Below, piece after piece: positions 35,641 through 44,746 of a DNA stretch of 64,000 nucleotides. The translations under genes and the position numbers were made by a program. Location of the stretch: the NCBI RefSeq assembly GCF_023617245.1, contig NZ_CP067396.1, positions 4,092,001-4,156,000 of the forward strand, written 5' to 3'. Each line of letters opens with the position of its first letter. Within the stretch, counting starts at the first letter, position 1. Under the pieces are notes generated by a model that was given only the letters and a program-made list of their open reading frames with translations, did not search any database and was not told the origin of the DNA. The stretch comes from Lysobacter enzymogenes. GTDB lineage: Bacteria; Pseudomonadota; Gammaproteobacteria; Xanthomonadales; Xanthomonadaceae.

Positions 35641-35642
35641 CC

Positions 35643-35693
35643 GCGCCGCCGCGCGGCGCCCGGGCCATGCGCCCGGGCGCCGCGCGGCGGCGC
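35643..35693. terminator. perfect 23-bp hairpin between convergent genes
   Basis: Arms 35643-35665 and 35671-35693 are exact reverse complements around CATGC. The stem is all G/C. It lies 2 nt after the cysteine-cluster stop and 14 nt before the opgH stop. Without T-runs it is not a textbook intrinsic terminator, but it is well placed to block both transcripts. Confidence 0.75.
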
Positions 35694-35706
35694 GCCTCAG
35701 CCCGCC

Positions 35707-37647
35707 TCAGCCCACATGCTCCGCGGCGGCGGCGCTGCGCTTGGCCGCCTCCGCGCGCAACTGGGTCGCCCGCACCAGCACCGGCGGCGGGCTGATCTCC
35801 TCGGGAATGCGGAAGATGCCGATCCGGCGCAGGAACTGCCCCGGCCCGCGCGCGGAAGTGAAGGCCACCACCGGGATCGACACGATCAGGCCCAGGATCA
35901 CCGGCGACATCCACGCCGCCAGCGGCGGCGAAATCGCATAAGCCATGCCGCCGATCAGCACGCCGAACAGGGTCAGCCCGCCGTAGCTGCGGATCAGCCC
36001 CGACAGCGGCAGGCTGCCGTCGTCGCGGCGCTGCGACTCCCAGCCCGAGTCCTTGCCCGACAGCACTTCGGCCACGCCGCGCGACTGCAGGTACATGGTC
36101 ACCGGCGCCATCAGCGCGGCCAGCAGGGTCTCGAAGATCATGCTGAAGAACGCGCGGATCGCGCCGCCGCAGCCGCGCCGGGTCTCGCGGTCGGTCAGCA
36201 GCGCCAGGTAGGCCATGAACTTCGGCGCCAGCAGCACCGCCATGGTGGCGACGAACACCCACAGCACCCGGTCCGGGTCCTGGTCGCGCCAGTAGGCGCT
36301 CGGCGAGAAACCCGGCAGGCGGATGCTCTGCCAGCGGAAGTAGTCGACCTTGTCGAGCGGAATGACCAGGCCGATCAGCATCAGCATCGCCCACATCGGC
36401 GCGGTGAAGTAATGGCCGATGCCGATCATCAAATGCATGCGGCTGATCCAGTGCAGGCCGCGCGCCGGCAGCACCGCGGTGTGCTGCAGGTTGCCCTGGC
36501 ACCAGCGGCGGTCGCGCACCAGCATGTCGGTCAGCGACGGCGGGCCTTCCTCGTAGCTGCCGACCAGGCCCGGGATCATGTGCAGCGCCCAGCCGCCGCG
36601 GCGCATCAGCGCGGCTTCGACGAAGTCGTGGCTCAGCACGGTGCCGCCGAACGGCTTGCGTCCGCGCAGTTCCGGCAGGCCGGCGTGCTCGGCGAAGGCG
36701 CGGGTGCGGATGATCGCGTTGTGGCCCCAGTAGTTGCTCTCCGCGCCGTGCCACCAGGCGATGCCGTAGGCGATCACCGGGCCGTACACGCGGCCGGCGA
36801 ACTGCTGCATGCGCGCGAACAGGGTCTGGCCGTTGACGATCATCGGCAGGGTCTGGATCAGCGCCACGTCCGGATGCCGCTGCATCGCCCCGGACAGCTT
36901 CACGATCACCTCGCCGGTCATCAGGCTGTCGGCGTCGAGGATCAGCATCTGCGGATAGGCCGCGCCGAAGCGGCGCACCCACTCGGCGATGTTGCCGGCC
37001 TTGCGCTCGGCGTTGTTCTTGCGCCGGCGGTAGAAGATCCGCGCATGGCCGCCGGTGCGTTCGCGCAGCGCCTGGAACGCGCGGATCTCGGCCTGGCGGA
37101 TCGGTTCCTTGGTGGTGTCGCTGAGGATGAAGAAATCGAACTTGTCGAGCTGGCCGGTGGCCTGCACCGATTCGTAGATCGCCTGCAGTCCGGCCATCAG
37201 CCGCTCGGGATCCTCGTTGTAGGTCGGCGCCAGCAGCGCGGTGCGCTCGTCCAGCGACGGCAGTTCGCCGCCTTGCTTCAGGCCCAGCCGCCAGCGCCGG
37301 CGCGACAGGATCAGCACGAAGCCGGCCAGCGAACTGGTGAAGGCCAGCGCGATCCACGCGAACAGGAACAGGAACAGTCCCAGCAGCGCGCCTTCCAGCA
37401 GATTGAGCCCGCCGACGTAGAGCACGCGCAGGATGTGGTACGCCGCGACCAGGGTCAGCAGCGCGGCGCCGCCGATCACATAGAGGCGGCGCAGGGCCAT
37501 GCCGCGCGGCGCGGTCGGCAGCGGCTGGGGCGACAGCGCCCCGGCCTTGAGCGACTGCACCGGCATCGCCATCGGCGATTCGGGCGGCAGGGCTTCGTAG
37601 GGCGCGGAGGCGGCGGGGCGGTGCGGCGGTGCGGCAGTTGCGTTCAT
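35707..37647 (-). CDS. opgH: glucans biosynthesis glucosyltransferase H
   Basis: A 646-residue inner-membrane glucosyltransferase (MdoH/HrpM) that makes the backbone of osmoregulated periplasmic glucans. The family-2 cytosolic domain has LAPTYNEDPERLMAGL, LDADSLMTGE (DAD), LSHDFVEAALMRR and RDRRWCQGNLQH (the Q/R-xx-W-like motif). Two membrane helices precede it (about 52-110) and several follow (about 400-600). It is somewhat shorter than E. coli OpgH, mainly at the N-terminus. Its ATG overlaps the opgD stop by 4 nt. Xanthomonas homologues are needed for virulence (hrpM). Confidence 0.95.
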   Translation of the reverse strand: MNATAAPPHRPAASAPYEALPPESPMAMPVQSLKAGALSPQPLPTAPRGMALRRLYVIGGAALLTLVAAYHILRVLYVGGLNLLEGALLGLFLFLFAWIALAFTSSLAGFVLILSRRRWRLGLKQGGELPSLDERTALLAPTYNEDPERLMAGLQAIYESVQATGQLDKFDFFILSDTTKEPIRQAEIRAFQALRERTGGHARIFYRRRKNNAERKAGNIAEWVRRFGAAYPQMLILDADSLMTGEVIVKLSGAMQRHPDVALIQTLPMIVNGQTLFARMQQFAGRVYGPVIAYGIAWWHGAESNYWGHNAIIRTRAFAEHAGLPELRGRKPFGGTVLSHDFVEAALMRRGGWALHMIPGLVGSYEEGPPSLTDMLVRDRRWCQGNLQHTAVLPARGLHWISRMHLMIGIGHYFTAPMWAMLMLIGLVIPLDKVDYFRWQSIRLPGFSPSAYWRDQDPDRVLWVFVATMAVLLAPKFMAYLALLTDRETRRGCGGAIRAFFSMIFETLLAALMAPVTMYLQSRGVAEVLSGKDSGWESQRRDDGSLPLSGLIRSYGGLTLFGVLIGGMAYAISPPLAAWMSPVILGLIVSIPVVAFTSARGPGQFLRRIGIFRIPEEISPPPVLVRATQLRAEAAKRSAAAAEHVG

Positions 37648-39170
37648 GCGGTCCAACGATAAAGCCAGGTTTCGGAAACGGGGCCGGACGCGTCCTCCAT
37701 GACCGCGCGCAGTTCGACCGCGCGCGCGTCCCCGGGTTGAAGTTCGAACGACAGGCGCCAGGCGCCGCTGCCGTCGATGGCGCGCGCGCTGGCGTTGGCG
37801 ATCCGGCCGGCCGAGGCCCAGACCACGGCGCGCATCGCGGTGTCGCGCGCGAGCCTGGGCAGGCGGCCGCCGTCGAAGTCGAGCACGATCAGGCGCGCGT
37901 CGCGGCCGCCGGCGCCGATGCGGGTGCGCGACACCGTGGCCAGCTCGGGCTTCCACGCATGCTTCGCGCACCAGTGCAGGCGGTAGTCGAAGCGGTGCTC
38001 GCGCCCGGCCGCCAGCGGCGCGCGCGGGCGCCAGAACGCGACCACGTTGTCGTGGTACTCGTCGCCGGTCGGGATCTCGACCAGGTGCACCGCGCCCTCG
38101 CCCCAGTCGCCGACGGGCTCCACCCACAGGCTCGGGCGGCGCTCGTAATGGGCTTCGCTGTCGGCGTAGTCGGCGAACGCGCGCTTGCGCTGCATCAGCC
38201 CGAACGCGCGCGGGCGGCGGTCCTGGAACGCGCTTTCCTGCACGCTCCTGGGATTGTGCAGCGGCCGCCAGATCTGCTCGCCGGCGCCGTTGAACAGCGC
38301 CAGGCCGTCGGAATCGTGCACGGCCGGGCGGAAGTCGTCGACGCCGCGGCGGTCGGTGTCGTCGAAGTGGTACATGCTGGTCAGCGGCGCGATGCCCGCG
38401 CGCTCCAGCGCCACCCGCGGGTACAGGCGCAGGCTGGTGTCGAACGTGGTGTCGGCGCCCGGCGTAACGACGAAGCGCATCGCACCGGCGGTGCTGGGGC
38501 TGTCGAGCAGCGCGTGCACGACGATCGACGCGGCGTTCTTCGCCGGCCGCTCGATCCAGAACGACACGAACGCCGGAAACTCCTCGCGATCGCCCGCGCC
38601 GGTGTTCAGCGCTAATCCGCGCGCCGACAGTCCGTACAGCAGGTCGCGCGCGACGGCGCGGAAATAGCTGGCGCCGAGGAAGGCGCAGACCTCGTCGAAA
38701 TAATCCTTGCGGTTGATCGGCGCGTGCACGCGGAAGCCGGCGAAGCCCAGGTCGGCGTCCGCGGGCGGGCGCGGCGCCTTGCCGAAGTCGAACAGTTCGC
38801 TGCGATAGCGCACCGGCCGCGCCTGCCCGGCCTCGACCAGGTTCAACTCGACCCGCTGCTTGAACAGGAACGCGCGGTGGAACAGCTGCAGTTGGAACGG
38901 CAGGCCGTCGTTCTTCCACAGCGCCTGGCCGGGATCGAAGCGGATGTCGCGCCAGCGGTCGTAGTCGATCTCGCCCAGGCCCGCCGGCAGTTCGCTCGAC
39001 GCCGCGCGGAAGGGCTTGGCCGCGAGCGCGCGCGCCAGCGCCGGCACGGTGTCGGCGTCGAAGGCCTGCGCCGGCCCGGCCGCTTCCGCCCAGGCCGGCC
39101 ATGCGCCGCCCGCGGCCCAGGCGGCCAACGGCAGGCCCAGTCCGGCCTTGATCAGTTCGCGTCGGTGCAA
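37644..39170 (-). CDS. opgD: periplasmic glucan biosynthesis protein OpgD/OpgG
   Basis: A 508-residue periplasmic protein with a twin-arginine-like signal (HRRELIKAGLGLPLAAW) cleaved near AWA. The fold-defining segments DLGFAGFRVHAPINRKDYFDEV, SYFRAVARDLLYGLSARGLAL and RRPSLWVEPVGDWGEG (quoted in parts) match OpgD/OpgG. The Tat-type signal favours OpgD, whereas OpgG usually has a Sec signal. The start is a TTG (39168-39170) with AGGGGA 7 nt upstream. It is coupled to opgH by a 4-nt overlap and modifies or releases the glucan. Confidence 0.92.
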   Translation of the reverse strand: MHRRELIKAGLGLPLAAWAAGGAWPAWAEAAGPAQAFDADTVPALARALAAKPFRAASSELPAGLGEIDYDRWRDIRFDPGQALWKNDGLPFQLQLFHRAFLFKQRVELNLVEAGQARPVRYRSELFDFGKAPRPPADADLGFAGFRVHAPINRKDYFDEVCAFLGASYFRAVARDLLYGLSARGLALNTGAGDREEFPAFVSFWIERPAKNAASIVVHALLDSPSTAGAMRFVVTPGADTTFDTSLRLYPRVALERAGIAPLTSMYHFDDTDRRGVDDFRPAVHDSDGLALFNGAGEQIWRPLHNPRSVQESAFQDRRPRAFGLMQRKRAFADYADSEAHYERRPSLWVEPVGDWGEGAVHLVEIPTGDEYHDNVVAFWRPRAPLAAGREHRFDYRLHWCAKHAWKPELATVSRTRIGAGGRDARLIVLDFDGGRLPRLARDTAMRAVVWASAGRIANASARAIDGSGAWRLSFELQPGDARAVELRAVMEDASGPVSETWLYRWTA

Positions 39171-39446
39171 GCGGCGGTCCCCTGGAAAAGTGGTGCCGAC
39201 GGATCGGCGGATCAGATAAACGGGGCGATTGTAGGGACAGGCTTGTTAACGATCCGGAAGGCGCGGGTTCGCGCAAGCGATTGACGGATCGGGACAAAAC
39301 CGCTGTCCGCGCGCTGTTTCGTGACGCCGTCCGGATGAAAACGATTCCGGAAACCGATTACCCGGGCGCGGTCATGCCCGCGTCATGCACCGGCAACCGC
39401 AGGGACACGGCGCACGCCCAGGATTGCGCAAACCGGAGCCTGCGCC

Positions 39447-40643
39447 ATGCGCTACGCGATCGTCACCGAGACCTATCCGCCGGAGATCAACGGCGTCGCC
39501 CTGACCGTGCAAGGTCTGGAGCGGGGTCTGCGCGCCCGCGGCCACGAGGTCGAGGTGGTGCGCCCGCGCCAGGCCGCCGACGGTACGGGCGACGGCGCCG
39601 ATCACGAGTTGCTGGTGCGCGGCCTGCCGTTGCCGCGCTACCCCGGGCTGCGCTTCGGACTGCCCTGCGCCGCGCGCCTGCGCCGCGACTGGGCCGCCCG
39701 CCGCCCCGATGCGATCTACGTCGCCACCGAAGGCCCGCTGGGCGGGTCGGCGCTGAAGGCCGCGCGCAAGCTCGGCATTCCGGCCGCGACCGGCTTCCAT
39801 ACCCGCTTCGACGAATACATGCGCGACTACGGCGCGCCGTTCCTGGTCGGCGCCGCGCTGGCGTGGATGCGCCGCTTCCACAACGGCGCCGACGCCACCC
39901 TGGTGCCGACCCGCGAACTGGCCGAGTTCCTGCGCGCGCGCGGCTTCGAGGACGTGGTGCGGCTGCCGCGCGCGGTCGATACCGCGCTGTTCGATCCCAC
40001 GCGCCGCACGCAGTCGCTGCGCGAGGCCTGGGGCGCGCCGGACGACGCGCTGGTGGCGATCTACGTCGGCCGGATCGCGCCGGAGAAGAATCTCGGCCTG
40101 GCCGTGCGCGCGTTCCGCTCGCTGCAGCAGCGCCGGCCGCAGGCGCGCTTCGTCTGGGTCGGCGACGGCCCGTCGCGCGAGAAGCTGCAGCGCGACAACC
40201 CCGACTTCGTGTTCTGCGGCGTCCAGCGCGGCGAGACCCTGGCCGCGCACTTCGCCAGCGGCGACCTGTTCCTGTTTCCCAGCCTCAGCGAAACCTTCGG
40301 CAACGTCACCCTGGAAGCGATGGCCAGCGGCGTGCCGACCGTGGCCTTCGACTACGGCGCCGCGCACGAGCACCTGCGCGACGGCGAGCACGGCGCGGCG
40401 GTGAGCAACGGCGACGACGCCGGCTTCATCGACGCGGCCGTGCGCATCGCCACCGACGACGCCCTGCGCGCGCGCATGGCCCGCGCCGGCCGCGAAGCCG
40501 TCGGCGGCCTGCGCCCGCAACAGGTCGCCGCCGATTTCGACGCGGTGCTGCACGGCCTGGCCGAACGCAACGCGCGCGGCACGCCGAAGCGGCCGCCGCA
40601 CGACGCCCGATCCGACAACAAGCCCGAGCAGGAGGTCGTATGA
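39447..40643 (+). CDS. GT4 family glycosyltransferase
   Basis: A 398-residue GT-B enzyme. The N-terminal half has TETYPPEINGVALTVQGLERGL and GFHTRFDEYMRDYG; the donor half has YVGRIAPEKNLGLAVRAF, VGDGPSREKL and FLFPSLSETFGNVTLEAMASGVP (E-x7-E type motif; quoted in parts). It resembles GDP-mannose-dependent alpha-mannosyltransferases acting on lipids. The C-terminus (about 375-398) is polar. Its stop overlaps the PAP2 gene start by 4 nt. The pair suggests a glycolipid pathway; sugar and acceptor are not known. Confidence 0.9.
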   Translation: MRYAIVTETYPPEINGVALTVQGLERGLRARGHEVEVVRPRQAADGTGDGADHELLVRGLPLPRYPGLRFGLPCAARLRRDWAARRPDAIYVATEGPLGGSALKAARKLGIPAATGFHTRFDEYMRDYGAPFLVGAALAWMRRFHNGADATLVPTRELAEFLRARGFEDVVRLPRAVDTALFDPTRRTQSLREAWGAPDDALVAIYVGRIAPEKNLGLAVRAFRSLQQRRPQARFVWVGDGPSREKLQRDNPDFVFCGVQRGETLAAHFASGDLFLFPSLSETFGNVTLEAMASGVPTVAFDYGAAHEHLRDGEHGAAVSNGDDAGFIDAAVRIATDDALRARMARAGREAVGGLRPQQVAADFDAVLHGLAERNARGTPKRPPHDARSDNKPEQEVV

Positions 40644-41191
40644 ACCGGTTGCCCTTGCGCAAGCGTCTGATCGCCGGCGAATCCGGCTGGTGCCTGCGCG
40701 CCAATCGCCTCGGCCAGCGCAGCGGCTCGCGCGCATACTTCGCCGCGATCAGCCGCCTCGGCGACGGCGTGTTCTGGTACGCGCTGATGGCGGTGCTGGT
40801 GCTCGCCGACGGCTACGACGGCCTGCGCGCCTCCGTGCACCTGGCCGCGACCGGCGTGATCGCGCTGGCGCTGTACAAGGCGCTCAAGCGCTGGACCCGG
40901 CGCCCGCGCCCGTTCGCCTCCGACCAGCGCATCCATGCCTGGGTCGCGCCGCTGGACGAGTTCAGCTTCCCGTCCGGGCACACCCTGCACGCGGTCGCCT
41001 TCAGCCTGGTGGCGATGGCGCACTATCCGGCGCTGGGCTGGATCCTGGTGCCGTTCACCGCCTCGGTGGCGGCGTCGCGGGTGGTGCTGGGGCTGCACTA
41101 TCCCAGCGACGTGCTGGCGGCGACGGTGATCGGCTCGACCCTGGCGGGGATTTCGCTGTGGCTGGTGCCTGGGGTGACGTTGTTCGGTTGA
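40640..41191 (+). CDS. PAP2-family membrane phosphatase
   Basis: A 183-residue integral-membrane phosphatase with the three PAP2 signatures: KRWTRRPRP (83-91), FPSGHTLHA (110-118) and SRVVLGLHYPSD (146-157), all catalytic residues intact. About four to five helices surround them. Candidates for substrate are undecaprenyl diphosphate, phosphatidate or phosphatidylglycerophosphate. GGAGG precedes the ATG by 5 nt and the ATG overlaps the glycosyltransferase stop. The product may act on the same lipid as that enzyme. Confidence 0.92.
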   Translation: MNRLPLRKRLIAGESGWCLRANRLGQRSGSRAYFAAISRLGDGVFWYALMAVLVLADGYDGLRASVHLAATGVIALALYKALKRWTRRPRPFASDQRIHAWVAPLDEFSFPSGHTLHAVAFSLVAMAHYPALGWILVPFTASVAASRVVLGLHYPSDVLAATVIGSTLAGISLWLVPGVTLFG

Positions 41192-41207
41192 GGGTGGGTT
41201 GCGTCGA

Positions 41208-41335
41208 CGCGGTCGCGGCTTGCGCCGCTCCTACGGGTAGGCCATGGCGGTTGCGTCGCGGGTGAAACTTCGCGGTCGCGGCTTGTATCGCTCCTGCATG
41301 GGCTGGCTGTAGGAGCGGCGCAAGCCGCGACCGCC
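41208..41335. repeat. three GTAG-family REP copies
   Basis: Copies at 41208-41234 (minus), 41271-41297 (minus, degenerate loop and end) and 41309-41335 (plus) lie between the convergent PAP2 and nitrilase genes. The middle copy looks like a decaying unit. Confidence 0.85.
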
Positions 41336-41358
41336 ATCGTTCACGCTCGCTGCGTCGC

Positions 41359-42270
41359 TTACCGCCCCTCGTCCCACTGCGTCCGCTGCGCGCGCGCGAT
41401 CGCCGGCTTCCACTGCCCCGCCCAATCGCGGTCGTTGGCGACCTGGGCGCGTTCGCGGCTGGCCTCCAGCGCGGCGAAGTCGAGGTCGGCGAAGGCCCAG
41501 CGCTGGTGGCCGCGGGTCGTCGCCAGCATGCCGTCGGCCGGCAGGCCCGCATCCATCGGCGCGTACACCGCGGCCTCGCCGGTGTTGGTGTCCAGCGCCG
41601 GGCTCCACAACGCCTCGCCCGCGGTCACCGCCTGGGCGACGAAGGCGCGGTTCTCCAGCGCGCGCGCCAGGCAGCCCACGCGCACGCGGGTGGCGCCGGC
41701 CTGGGTGTCGGTGCAGCTCGGCGCGATCAGCAGCCGCGCGCCGGCCTCGCACTGCGCGCGCACCGGCAGCGGGAATTCGATGTCGTAGCAGATCGCGATG
41801 CCGGCGCGCTCGCCGGCGAGGTCGAAGGTCTTGAGCGCATCGCCCGGCTCGATCACTCCGGCCTGTTTCTCGAACCCGGTCAGTTGCAGTTTGTCCTGCC
41901 ACAGCCGCCCGCCGTCGGGCGCGAAGGCGTAGCTGCGGTTGCGGTAGCGGCCGCGGCCTTCGTGGTCGTAGAGGAAGCTGCCGGCGACGACGTGCAGGCG
42001 CAGCTCGCGCGCGAGCAGGCCGAACAGCGCCAGCCAGGCCTCGTGGTACTGCTGGATCGCCACCAGCGAGGCATGCAGGTCGCCCTGGGTGGCCGCGCCG
42101 AACGTCGCGCCGAGTTCCAGCGACAGGTACTCGGGCAGCACCGCCAGCTGCGCGCCGCCGGCGCGGGCCTGGCTCAGCCATTGCGCCTGCTTGTCGGCGA
42201 ATTCGGCGAAGTCGCGCGGCGCGCCGATGGCGTACTTGGCCACCGCCACCCGGATCGTCGAGTCGGTCAT
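41359..42270 (-). CDS. carbon-nitrogen hydrolase (nitrilase superfamily)
   Basis: A 303-residue amidase of the nitrilase fold with the complete E-K-C triad: E47 in LPEYLSLE, K127 in QDKLQLTGFE and C161 in AICYDIEFPLPV. It is cytoplasmic. The substrate could be an amide or a ureido compound; omega-amidase-like members have other signatures. The ATG at 42268-42270 overlaps the stop of the GNAT gene by 4 nt. Nitrilase and GNAT genes are commonly paired or fused, which suggests a joint metabolite-modification step. Confidence 0.9.
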   Translation of the reverse strand: MTDSTIRVAVAKYAIGAPRDFAEFADKQAQWLSQARAGGAQLAVLPEYLSLELGATFGAATQGDLHASLVAIQQYHEAWLALFGLLARELRLHVVAGSFLYDHEGRGRYRNRSYAFAPDGGRLWQDKLQLTGFEKQAGVIEPGDALKTFDLAGERAGIAICYDIEFPLPVRAQCEAGARLLIAPSCTDTQAGATRVRVGCLARALENRAFVAQAVTAGEALWSPALDTNTGEAAVYAPMDAGLPADGMLATTRGHQRWAFADLDFAALEASRERAQVANDRDWAGQWKPAIARAQRTQWDEGR

Positions 42271-42875
42271 CGCGCGCGCTCCAGCGGCCGCAGCCAGAAA
42301 CTCAGGGAATGCTCGCGTTCGCCGCGGCCGACTTCGTTCCACGGCAGTTTCGCCACCAACTCGGGCCGGTGGGTGTAGCCGCGCTTCTTCCAGAAAGCCT
42401 CGTTGCCGCGATGGAACGGCGGCCGGCGCGGATCGCCGGGCTCGCGCTCGACCGCGCAGAAACCGGTCCAGCGGAAATCGCCGAGCGCGCGCGCATGCGC
42501 CTCGCGCGCGTCGAAGAACCGATGGCCGACGCCGAGGCCGCGGTACTCGGGCAACAGCACCGATTCGCCGCAATAGAACACGTGCTGGGCCTGGACCAGA
42601 TGGCCGTCGAAGGCGGCGCGGATCTCGGCCATCTCGTCGATCAGCGGCAGGCCGGTGGAGGCGCCGACGATGCGCTCGCCATCGAAGGCCAGCACCGCCA
42701 CGCCGCGCCAGGAGTCGCGGTAGACCTGCAGGTACTGGGCCTCGTAGGCGGCGTCGCCGTCGTAGAGGTAGGGCCAATCGCGGAACACCGCGATGCGCAG
42801 CGCGGCGATCGCATTCAGGTAAGGCGCGATCTCGGCGCCGGTGTAGCTGCGGATCGTGGGCATGGCCTTCTTCAT
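42267..42875 (-). CDS. GNAT-family acetyltransferase
   Basis: A 202-residue GNAT enzyme. The acetyl-CoA-binding motif A is LLPEYRGLGVGHRFFDAREAHA (about 107-128), with the Q/RxxGxG/A element at RGLGVG. The C-terminal part with FWKKRGYTHRPEL is typical of motif B. It starts at the ATG 42873-42875 and overlaps the nitrilase gene by 4 nt. The target is unknown; pairing with a nitrilase points to a small molecule rather than a protein. Confidence 0.88.
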   Translation of the reverse strand: MKKAMPTIRSYTGAEIAPYLNAIAALRIAVFRDWPYLYDGDAAYEAQYLQVYRDSWRGVAVLAFDGERIVGASTGLPLIDEMAEIRAAFDGHLVQAQHVFYCGESVLLPEYRGLGVGHRFFDAREAHARALGDFRWTGFCAVEREPGDPRRPPFHRGNEAFWKKRGYTHRPELVAKLPWNEVGRGEREHSLSFWLRPLERAR

Positions 42876-42994
42876 CCGGGCATCTTAGTGAAAGCGCGGG
42901 CCGGGCGCGGCGGGGGCCGCGTCGTCGGCAAAAAACGGCGGTGGGCCCGCGGGACCCACCGCCGTCATCGCCGTCCGTGGTATCGCCCTGCCCG

Positions 42995-43190
42995 GCGTCG
43001 CCTTCCTTGGCGGCGCTGGCGCCTTTCTCGTTCATCGCCTTCCCTGGCGCTGCCGTCCCTGGCCTTGTCCATGGCGTCGCCCTCCCTGGCGCTGCCTTGC
43101 TTGGGTGACGCCTTCCTTGGCTTCACCTTCCTTGCCTATGCCTTCCGCAACCGCGCCTTCCCTGGCCTTGCCATCCCTGGCGCGCGGCGG
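42995..43190. repeat. long degenerate 15-bp tandem repeat
   Basis: About 13 units of 15 bp with the core CCTTCCCTGGC fill most of the gap 42876-43207 between the GNAT start and the creD stop. Frames through it read as SLALP-like pentapeptides, but neither start nor Shine-Dalgarno is seen. I see no gene in this gap. Confidence 0.85.
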
Positions 43191-43207
43191 CGGTTGGCGA
43201 TGCGGCA

Positions 43208-44647
43208 TTACTGCGCCGCATCGCGCTCCGGCAGCGGCGGCGGCACCGCGGCCTCGCGGCGCTTGGGCGCGCTGGCGCCGAGCTGGTACCAGTCGACCTT
43301 GCGGGTGATCACCATGATCGCGGCGAGGATCGCGAACAGCAGGCCGGCGCCGAGCGCCAAGGCGTTGTCCTCGGAGATCAGCAGGCCGTACAGCGCGCCG
43401 TACAGGGTCACCAGCATCGCGCCGAAGCCCAGCGCGCGCGGCACGCTGCGCAGCACCGCGCTCAGGTAGAACACCAGCAGGCCGATGCAGGCGACGCTGG
43501 CGATCAGGTACGACAGGCCGAACTCGATGTGCTCGCTCAGGCTCACCAGCAGCAGGAAGAAGATCGCCAGCGCCAGGCCGACCAGGCCGTACTGGATCGG
43601 GTGGATGCGCAGCTGCTTGATCAGCTCGAACATGAAGAAGCCGACGAAGGTCAGCAGCACGAACAGCAGGCCGTACTTGGTCGCGCGGTCGGCCTGCGAG
43701 TAGACGTTGACCGGGTCCTTGAGGGTGACCTGGATGGCGTTGATCTCGCCGCCGATCTCCGCGGCCGACTCGGGGCCCTCGTCGCCGCGGCCGGACAGGC
43801 CCACCGTCGGCAGCGTCACCCCGGCCAGGTACTGGCGCTGGGCGTTGGTCGCCACCGACGACACCCGCCAGTCGGCGCGGAAACCGTCGTTGCCGATGCT
43901 GTCCGAGCTCGGCGGGAAGCTGCCGCCGTAGTTCGGATGCGGCCACTTGGAGCGCAGCGAGAAGCGGTTGTCCTTGCCCAGCGGCACCAGCGCCAGCGAT
44001 TCGGTGCCGCCCAGGGTGAACTCCAGTTCGGTCTGCACCTTCAGCTGGGTCGCCGCCGCCGGCGCGCCGAGCCGGGCGTGGATGCCGCCGCCGTCGCGCG
44101 CGCCCAGGCCGTCCTCGACCGCCGCGTCCAGGCCGTCCAGGCGCAGCTTGGGATCGCGCAGGCCGCGCACGTCGGCGAAGCCGTAGCTGATCCAGGGCTT
44201 GCCGATGGTGCGGGCGATGCCGTTGACGGTCATGCCCGGCTCGGCCACCGGATCGGCCGGGATGTTGGCGACGAAACCGGCCTTGGCCTTGCCCTGCCAT
44301 TCGTACACCAGCACCTTGTACAGGCCGAGCCGGCGCTCGCGCGGGACCAGTTCGCCCTCGACTTCGAGCTTGCCCGGGAAGTAGGTCCAGCGGCCCTGCT
44401 CGCGGTGGGCGACGCGCTTGATCACGCCTTTCTCGTCCTTCTCCTCGCTGATCCAGGTGTCCTCGTAGGGCACGATCAGCGCCGGGCCGGAGAACGCCTG
44501 CGCGCCGGCGTAGCTGCGCGCCACCGTCGCCACGGCCTGGGCCCGATAGCCCTGCCGTTCGTCGATGACGCCGCCGATCATCAGCAGCGGCACCAGGATC
44601 GCCAGGGTCAGCCCCAGCACCATCAGCATCTTCAACCACACCCGCAT
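43208..44647 (-). CDS. creD: inner-membrane protein CreD
   Basis: A 479-residue CreD (Cet) protein. One N-terminal helix (about 7-27), a long periplasmic domain (about 28-320) with QGYRAQAVATVARSYAGAQ, GPALIVPYED and WPHPNYGGSFPP, and a cluster of five or six C-terminal helices (about 330-450) fit the family. CreD is a main target of CreBC and affects colicin tolerance and beta-lactam response in other species. Here it lies behind a hydrolase gene that separates it from creBC. No Cre-tag repeat was recognised upstream. Confidence 0.93.
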   Translation of the reverse strand: MRVWLKMLMVLGLTLAILVPLLMIGGVIDERQGYRAQAVATVARSYAGAQAFSGPALIVPYEDTWISEEKDEKGVIKRVAHREQGRWTYFPGKLEVEGELVPRERRLGLYKVLVYEWQGKAKAGFVANIPADPVAEPGMTVNGIARTIGKPWISYGFADVRGLRDPKLRLDGLDAAVEDGLGARDGGGIHARLGAPAAATQLKVQTELEFTLGGTESLALVPLGKDNRFSLRSKWPHPNYGGSFPPSSDSIGNDGFRADWRVSSVATNAQRQYLAGVTLPTVGLSGRGDEGPESAAEIGGEINAIQVTLKDPVNVYSQADRATKYGLLFVLLTFVGFFMFELIKQLRIHPIQYGLVGLALAIFFLLLVSLSEHIEFGLSYLIASVACIGLLVFYLSAVLRSVPRALGFGAMLVTLYGALYGLLISEDNALALGAGLLFAILAAIMVITRKVDWYQLGASAPKRREAAVPPPLPERDAAQ

Positions 44648-44746
44648 GTCGTACTCCTTGTCCGCGACGTTGGCGGCAAGGTTGATGCGCTTGTGCGGGG
44701 CAGCGATGGCGAGGCGGTGTGGCGCCGGTGAAGCAAGAGTGAAGCC

